Assembly: GCF_029846235.1 (NCBI RefSeq)
Contig: NZ_JARVWP010000002.1
Location: 540,925 to 604,924 of the forward strand
Length of the DNA stretch: 64,000 bases
Reading direction: 5' to 3'
From: Bradyrhizobium sp. CER78
GTDB taxonomy: Bacteria; Pseudomonadota; Alphaproteobacteria; Rhizobiales; Xanthobacteraceae
The translations under genes and the position numbers were made by a program. Position 1 is the stretch's first letter, and each line of letters opens with the position of its first letter. Of the stretch, positions 59,269 to 64,000 are shown piece by piece. The notes under the pieces are model-generated. The model did not search any database. It was not told the DNA's origin and was given only the letters and a program-made list of their open reading frames with translations.

Positions 59269-60468
59269 ATGAGACAATTTTTGGCGGTAGCCATTCTCGC
59301 CGTCATGACGACGGCCGCGCATGCCCAGGTTTCCGATGACGTCGTGCGCATCGGCGTGCTCACCGACCTGTCGAGCTGGGGCCGCGACAATTCCGGCCCG
59401 GGCTCGGTCGAAGCAGCCAAGATGGCGGTCGAGGAATTCGGCCCCACCGTGCTCGGCAAGCCGATCGAGATCGTCTCCGCCGACCACCAGATGAAGACCG
59501 ATGTCGGTGTGCAGATCGTGCGCGGCTGGTTCGACAACGGCAAGGTCGACGCCGTCGTCGACATTCCCAATTCCGGCATTGCGATCGCCGTGCACAACAT
59601 GGTGCGCGAGCGCAACAAGATCGCGCTGCTGTCCGGTCCCGGCGCGAGCTCGCTGACCGATGAGCTGTGCAGCCCCAACACCGTGCACTTCACCTACGAC
59701 ACCTATGCGCTGTCGAAAGTGACGGCGTCGGCGGTGATCGCGGAAGGCGGCAAGTCCTGGTACTTCATCACCGCGGACTATGCCTTCGGCCAGCAGCTCG
59801 AGAAGGATGCCACCCGCTTCATCAACGAGATGGGCGGCAAGGTGCTCGGCGGCGTCCGGCACCCGACCAACACCGCCGACTTCTCCTCGTTTGCGTTGCA
59901 GGCGCAGAGCTCGAAGGCGGATGTGGTGGCGTTCGCCAATGCCGGCCAGGACACCGACAATTCGATCAAGCAGTCCGGCGAGTTCGGCCTCGTGCAGGGC
60001 GGCCAGAAGCTGGTCGGCCTCCTGATGTTCGACACCGACGTGCACGCGATCGGCCTCAACGCCGCGCAGGGCACCTACATGACGACGGCGTCGTACTGGA
60101 ACATGGACGAGAAGACGCGCGCCTGGTCGAAGAAGTTCTTCGCGCGCGCCAACGTGATGCCGACCATGATCCAGACCGGCGTCTACGGTTCGGTGCTGCA
60201 TTACCTGAAGGCGATCAAGGCGGCCGGTACCGACGATCCGCAGAAGGTGATGGCCAAGATGCGCGAGCTGCCGATCGAGGACACCTTCGTGCATGGCGGC
60301 AAGCTGCGCGAGGATGGCCGCGTCATCCGCGACATGTATCTGGCCAAGGTGAAGAAGCCCTCGGAATCCAAGGAGCCGTGGGACTATCTCGACATCATCA
60401 AGACGGTGAAGGGCGAGGACGCGTTCCGTCCGGTCTCCGAATCCAAGTGCCCGCTGCTCAAGAAATAG
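59269..60468 (+). CDS. Periplasmic substrate-binding protein (Leu/Ile/Val-binding type)
   Basis: 399 residues with a signal peptide (about 1-20, AAHAQ) and a Peripla_BP_6 two-lobed fold: VRIGVLTDLSSWGRDNSGPG, then YFITADYAFGQQLEKDA and KVDAVVDIPNSG. Such proteins capture amides, branched amino acids or aromatic acids for HAAT-type ABC importers. No permease or ATPase gene is near. Start ATG 59269 follows AGAGGAGG; the leading part of the frame to 59209 is untranslated leader. It heads a four-gene unit. Confidence 0.9.
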   Translation: MRQFLAVAILAVMTTAAHAQVSDDVVRIGVLTDLSSWGRDNSGPGSVEAAKMAVEEFGPTVLGKPIEIVSADHQMKTDVGVQIVRGWFDNGKVDAVVDIPNSGIAIAVHNMVRERNKIALLSGPGASSLTDELCSPNTVHFTYDTYALSKVTASAVIAEGGKSWYFITADYAFGQQLEKDATRFINEMGGKVLGGVRHPTNTADFSSFALQAQSSKADVVAFANAGQDTDNSIKQSGEFGLVQGGQKLVGLLMFDTDVHAIGLNAAQGTYMTTASYWNMDEKTRAWSKKFFARANVMPTMIQTGVYGSVLHYLKAIKAAGTDDPQKVMAKMRELPIEDTFVHGGKLREDGRVIRDMYLAKVKKPSESKEPWDYLDIIKTVKGEDAFRPVSESKCPLLKK

Positions 60469-60478
60469 GATCGATCGC

Positions 60479-62197
60479 GTGGCCAATGAAGAAATCTATG
60501 ACTGCGATGCGCTCGTCGTCGGCTCCGGCTGCGCCGGGCTGTCGGCGGCGGTCACCGCCGGCCATCACGGCCTGAAGGTCCTCGTCGTCGAGAAGGAGCC
60601 GCGGTTCGGCGGCACCACGGCGCGCTCCGGCGGCTGGCTGTGGATCCCCGGCACCTCGCTGGCCAAGGCATGGGGCATCGAAGAAAACCCCGACCAGGCC
60701 AAAACCTATCTGCGCCACGAGGCCGGCAACAGCTTTGACGCCGCGCGCGTCGATGCCTTCCTGACCGAAGGGCCGAAGGCGGTCGACTTCTTCACGACGA
60801 AGACCGCGGTTCGTTTCGACATGCCGCTGACCTTCCCGGACTATCATGCGGAAGCGCCCGGCGGAGCGCAGGGCGGCCGCTCGATGGTGACGCGGCCGTT
60901 CGACGCTCACGAGCTCGGCGATGCCCTGAAGAATCTCGGCAGTCCGCTGCCCGAACTCACCGTGTTCGGCATGATGCTCGGCTCCGGCAAGGAGATCGTG
61001 CACTTCATGCGCGCGACGCGGTCGCTGACCTCGGCGGCCTATGTCGCCAAGCGGCTGTCGAAGCACGCGATCGACGTGATGCGCAACGGCCGCGGCATGA
61101 CGCTGACCAACGGCAACGCGCTCGCTGGCCGACTGGCGAAATCCGCCTTCGACCTCAAGATCCCGCTCTGGCTCAACTCGCCGGTGCGCGAACTGATCGT
61201 CGAGAACGGCGTGGTGCGCGGCGCGATCGTCGTGCGCGAAGGCCGCGCCATTCGCGTCAACGCCAAACGCGGCGTCGTGCTCGCCTGCGGCGGCTTCCCA
61301 CATGACGTCGCGCGGCGGCAGAAGATGTTTCCGCATGCGCCGACCGGTAAGGAACACTATTCGCCGGGTCCGACCGGGAACACCGGCGACGGCTTGCGGC
61401 TTGCGGAATCCGCCGGCGGCCGCGTCGAGGACTCGCTGCCGAATGCCGCAGCCTGGGTGCCGGTCTCGGTCACCACGCGCAAGGACGGCTCGAAGGGCGT
61501 GATGCCGCATTTCATCGATCGCGCCAAGCCCGGCGTGATCGCTGTCATGGCCGACGGCAGGCGCTTCGCCAATGAAGGCAATTCCTACCACGACTTCGTG
61601 CAGGCGATGATCAGGGCGGCGAAGCCCGGCGAGGAGATCGCGGCCTATCTCGTCTGCGATCACGAGACGCTGCGCAAATACGGTCTCGGCTGCGTGCCGC
61701 CGCGCCCGATGCCGCTCGGCCATCATCTGAAAACCGGCTATCTCAAACGCGGCGCGACGCTTGCAGAGCTCGCTGCGCAGGCCGGCATCGACGTCGAGGC
61801 GTTCGAGGCGACCGTTGCCGAGTTCAACACGACCGCGGCCGAGGGGCGCGATCCCACCTTCGGCAAGGGCTCGCGCGCCTATAACCGCTATCAGGGCGAC
61901 GCGCTGCACGGGCCCAATCCCTGCATCGCGCCGATCCGGCACGGGCCGTTCTATGCCATCAAGATGGTGATCGGCGATCTCGGCACCTATGCCGGCATCC
62001 GCACCGACGCCAATGCCCGCGCGCTCGACGCCGACGGCCAGCCGATCGCCGGCCTCTATGCCGCCGGCAACGACATGGCGAGCATCATGGGCGGCAACTA
62101 TCCCGGCGCCGGCATCACGCTCGGCCCCGCGCTGACCTTTGGCTACATCGCGGGCAAGCACATTGCCGGCGCAGTGGCGGAAAGAAGCGCGGCATGA
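60479..62197 (+). CDS. FAD-dependent dehydrogenase (3-ketosteroid dehydrogenase / fumarate reductase flavoprotein type)
   Basis: The 572-residue FAD_binding_2 protein starts at GTG 60479, 10 bp after the SBP stop. FAD site DALVVGSGCAGLSAAVTAG at the N-terminus, active-site region RSGGWLWIPGTSLAK, and the C-terminal AGNDMASIMGGNYPGAGITLG typical of KSTD-like flavoproteins. It oxidises a C-C single bond next to a carbonyl, likely in a cyclic or branched acid. It overlaps the SDR start as ATGA (62194-62197). The true substrate is not shown. Confidence 0.9.
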   Translation: MANEEIYDCDALVVGSGCAGLSAAVTAGHHGLKVLVVEKEPRFGGTTARSGGWLWIPGTSLAKAWGIEENPDQAKTYLRHEAGNSFDAARVDAFLTEGPKAVDFFTTKTAVRFDMPLTFPDYHAEAPGGAQGGRSMVTRPFDAHELGDALKNLGSPLPELTVFGMMLGSGKEIVHFMRATRSLTSAAYVAKRLSKHAIDVMRNGRGMTLTNGNALAGRLAKSAFDLKIPLWLNSPVRELIVENGVVRGAIVVREGRAIRVNAKRGVVLACGGFPHDVARRQKMFPHAPTGKEHYSPGPTGNTGDGLRLAESAGGRVEDSLPNAAAWVPVSVTTRKDGSKGVMPHFIDRAKPGVIAVMADGRRFANEGNSYHDFVQAMIRAAKPGEEIAAYLVCDHETLRKYGLGCVPPRPMPLGHHLKTGYLKRGATLAELAAQAGIDVEAFEATVAEFNTTAAEGRDPTFGKGSRAYNRYQGDALHGPNPCIAPIRHGPFYAIKMVIGDLGTYAGIRTDANARALDADGQPIAGLYAAGNDMASIMGGNYPGAGITLGPALTFGYIAGKHIAGAVAERSAA

Positions 62198-62958
62198 ACG
62201 CATTGCCGAACCTGCTCGCAGGCAAGCGCGCGCTGGTCACTGGGGCAGCGCACGGCAATGGTCGCGCCATCGCGCTCGGCCTTGCGGCGCATGGCGCCGA
62301 TGTTGTCGTGACCGACATCGATCTTGCCGGCGCCGAGCAAACCGCGGCCGACATCCGCGAACACGGCCGCGCGGCATGGTCCTTCGACCTCGACGTAACC
62401 GATGCCGAAGCCTGTTACGCGCTGGCGCAAAGGATGGCGCGCGAGGTCGGGCCGATCGCGATCCTGATCAACAATGCCGGCATCATCATCCGCGAGGGCA
62501 TCTCTTCCCCGCGGGCGCAGGACAATTGGCGGCGGGTGCTCGACGTCAACCTGACCGGTACCTTCAACGTCACCCACGCCTACCTGCCGGCGCTGCGCGA
62601 GACGCGCGGCACGATCATCAATCTCGGCTCGATCGCCTCCTTCCTCGGCGTGGCCGACACGCTGGGCTACGCACCGTCCAAGGGCGGCGTGAAGCTGTTG
62701 ACCCAGGCGCTCGCCCGCGAGCTCGCCGCCGACGGCATCAGGGTCAATGCGATCGCGCCCGGCGTGATCGAAACCGCGATGACCGAAGCGACCCGCAACG
62801 ACCCTGCCCGGCTCGCCGGATTCCTGGGCCGCACGCCGCTCGGCCGCGTCGGGCAGCCGGAAGAGCTGGTCGGTCCGGTGGTGTTCCTCGCCTCGGAGCT
62901 GGCGTCTTATGTGAACGGCGTGACCATGCCGGTCGACGGAGGGTTTCTCGCCGTATAA
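62194..62958 (+). CDS. Short-chain dehydrogenase/reductase
   Basis: 254 residues with the classical SDR set: GAAHGNGRAIALG (cofactor glycines), NNAG at 93-96, Ser146 in NLGSIAS, Tyr159 and Lys163 in GYAPSKGG, and VDGGFLAV at the end. An Asp after beta2 (VVTDIDLAG) favours NAD over NADP. It overlaps the FAD dehydrogenase by 4 bp and is probably the next step of the same oxidation pathway. Reaction direction and substrate are inferred only. Confidence 0.92.
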   Translation: MNALPNLLAGKRALVTGAAHGNGRAIALGLAAHGADVVVTDIDLAGAEQTAADIREHGRAAWSFDLDVTDAEACYALAQRMAREVGPIAILINNAGIIIREGISSPRAQDNWRRVLDVNLTGTFNVTHAYLPALRETRGTIINLGSIASFLGVADTLGYAPSKGGVKLLTQALARELAADGIRVNAIAPGVIETAMTEATRNDPARLAGFLGRTPLGRVGQPEELVGPVVFLASELASYVNGVTMPVDGGFLAV

Positions 62959-63000
62959 GGACATTGTCGGAGAGCTGGCAAAAGATCACATGACGACGCG

Positions 63001-63795
63001 ATGACGAGAGAAAGCCGCGGCATACAATCGATCGAAGTCGGCGGGGAATTGCTCCGCGCGCTCGCCCGCAGCGGCGAACCCATGATGCTGCGCGATCTTG
63101 CGCGCGAAGCCGGCATGCCGCCGGCCAAGGCACATCCCTATCTCGTCAGCTTTTCGCGCATCGGCCTGATCGAGCAGGACGAGACCACCGGCCGTTACGA
63201 GATCGGCGCGCTGGCGCTCGAGCTCGGCCTGATCAGCCTGCGCCGGCAGTCCGCGGTGCGGATCGCGACGCCCAAGATCGCCGCGCTCGCCGACAGCATC
63301 AATCATGCGGTGTCGCTGTCGGTGTGGGGTACCCACGGCGCGACCGTGGTGCGGCTCGAGGAGCCGAGCCATCCTGTGCATATCGCGATGCGCGTCGGAT
63401 CGGTGGTGGCGTTGCTCGAGACCGCGACCGGCCGCGCCTTCGCCGCCTTCATGCCGCCGAACGCCGTCAAGACCGCGCTCGAGAGCGGCCTCGACCGCCT
63501 CGGCGTCGGCTACAATCCGAAGCGCGAGACCATCAGTGCGAAGACCACGGAGATGCTTGCTGAAGTTCAGAGCCGCGGTCTCGCGCGCGCGATCGGCGAT
63601 CCCCTGCCCGGCGTCAACGCCTTCGCCGCCCCGGTGTTCGATCACGCCGGCCACGTCGCCCTGGTCATAACAGCGATGGGCCCGGAGGGCACCTTCGACG
63701 CCAGCTGGGACAGCGCTATCGCAGCTGCGCTGCGCGATTGCGCCGGCGACATCTCGCGGCAGCTCGGACACGGCACGGCGCGGAAGGCGGAGTGA
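63001..63795 (+). CDS. IclR-family transcriptional regulator
   Basis: 264 residues: an N-terminal winged helix (about 10-70, MMLRDLAREAGMPPAKAHPYLVSFSRIGLI) and an IclR effector domain (about 85-255, with MRVGSVVALLETATGRAF and GVNAFAAPVFDHAGHVALVI). IclR regulators sense carboxylic or aromatic acids and control adjacent catabolic genes. It is fourth in the unit behind the SDR (42-bp gap), and the palindrome at 59161 is its most likely target. Confidence 0.92.
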   Translation: MTRESRGIQSIEVGGELLRALARSGEPMMLRDLAREAGMPPAKAHPYLVSFSRIGLIEQDETTGRYEIGALALELGLISLRRQSAVRIATPKIAALADSINHAVSLSVWGTHGATVVRLEEPSHPVHIAMRVGSVVALLETATGRAFAAFMPPNAVKTALESGLDRLGVGYNPKRETISAKTTEMLAEVQSRGLARAIGDPLPGVNAFAAPVFDHAGHVALVITAMGPEGTFDASWDSAIAAALRDCAGDISRQLGHGTARKAE

Positions 63796-63852
63796 GGCGG
63801 CCGACTGCTGCGCCAATCTACTCAACGAATTGAAATCCACGATGTGCCCCGT

Positions 63853-64000
63853 CGTCATTCCGGGGCTCGCGAAGCGAATGCTGCCGCGAGAACGCGAAGG
63901 CGTGTCCCCGCTCACATCTGTCATCGCCCGGCTCGACCGGCCGATCCAGTACGCCGCGGCCTCTCGATTCAAGCACCACTGCCTCTGGAATACTCGATCA
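63853..64000. repeat. Dispersed repeat, cut by the window edge
   Basis: GTCATTCCGGGGCTCGCGAAGCG matches one arm of the element at 6315. It is followed by a longer conserved-looking stretch with GGCCGATCCAGTACGCCGCGGCC and a partly complementary AATACTCGATCA at the border. I recognise both as Bradyrhizobium-type intergenic repeats. The rest lies outside the window. Confidence 0.6.

Noticed and set aside
59176..62203. Antisense frames of 436 and 581 residues
   Set aside because: They lie opposite the substrate-binding protein and FAD dehydrogenase, both of which have intact motifs and RBS.
1..64000. tRNA, rRNA, CRISPR array, prophage or IS element
   Set aside because: No CCA-ended cloverleaf, rRNA-like block, spaced direct repeats, transposase or integrase frame was seen. 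The palindromes are too short to be IS elements.

Overview
The window is about 64 kb of high-GC alphaproteobacterial chromosome, most likely Bradyrhizobium or a close Rhizobiales relative. This rests on the gene set (a GPR/RgsE-like polar-growth protein, an mlaEFD operon with the STAS domain fused to MlaE, rhizobial LPS-core genes) and on four families of small palindromic repeats that I recognise from Bradyrhizobium/Rhodopseudomonas genomes. It reads as ordinary chromosome. I see no rRNA, tRNA, CRISPR array, prophage, transposase or integrase. Because the DNA is so GC-rich, most genes carry long open antisense frames, which I treated as artefacts.

Layout. 0-6.2 kb: a 2,022-residue membrane-anchored coiled-coil protein with two scales of hendecad (11-residue) repeats, probably a growth-pole ring protein. 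6.5-9.4 kb (minus): mlaE-mlaF-mlaD, lipid transport for outer-membrane maintenance. 9.5-19.4 kb: a DgcA-type enolase-superfamily epimerase, an MFS carrier, an A/P/E-rich protein of unknown function, a secreted caspase-like protease, a threonine/serine dehydratase, a glycosyltransferase plus metallophosphoesterase pair, thiD, and a stand-alone Lrp/AsnC effector domain. 19.5-25.8 kb: a TetR regulator divergent from a membrane protein and a DoxX protein, then a diheme cytochrome c, a CHRD protein, a cytochrome c556 and an orphan form-II molybdenum hydroxylase large subunit.

25.9-47.1 kb is a large envelope-polysaccharide region: murJ, a DegT aminotransferase and Gfo/Idh dehydrogenase pair, a GDP-mannose enzyme, an AglD/YbhN-like membrane protein, a WecA/WbpL-like initiating transferase, a 4-ketoreductase-like epimerase, a glycosyltransferase, a WbpM/CapD-like dehydratase, an O-antigen ligase, hldE, hldD, waaF, an LpcC-like glycosyltransferase, galE and an MsbA-like exporter. 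Together these could build activated sugars, prime and extend an undecaprenyl-linked O-chain, make the heptose part of the core, ligate the O-chain and flip the lipid.

47.1-57.2 kb: a membrane dipeptidase, an FAH-family hydrolase, three small exported proteins, an SPW membrane protein, an MHS-family symporter, a MocR regulator divergent from a cupin and an MFS carrier, and an NAD-malic enzyme. 57.6-64 kb: a 51-residue orphan, an LpxO-like lipid A hydroxylase, and a four-gene operon (substrate-binding protein, FAD dehydrogenase, SDR, IclR regulator) behind a 24-bp palindrome and a TTGACA promoter element.

The most unusual signals are the nested hendecad repeats of the first gene, palindromic repeats that repeatedly sit flush with gene 3' ends (in one case supplying the stop codon), a triplicated 21-bp repeat that spans a stop codon, and the strong palindrome at 59161-59184.
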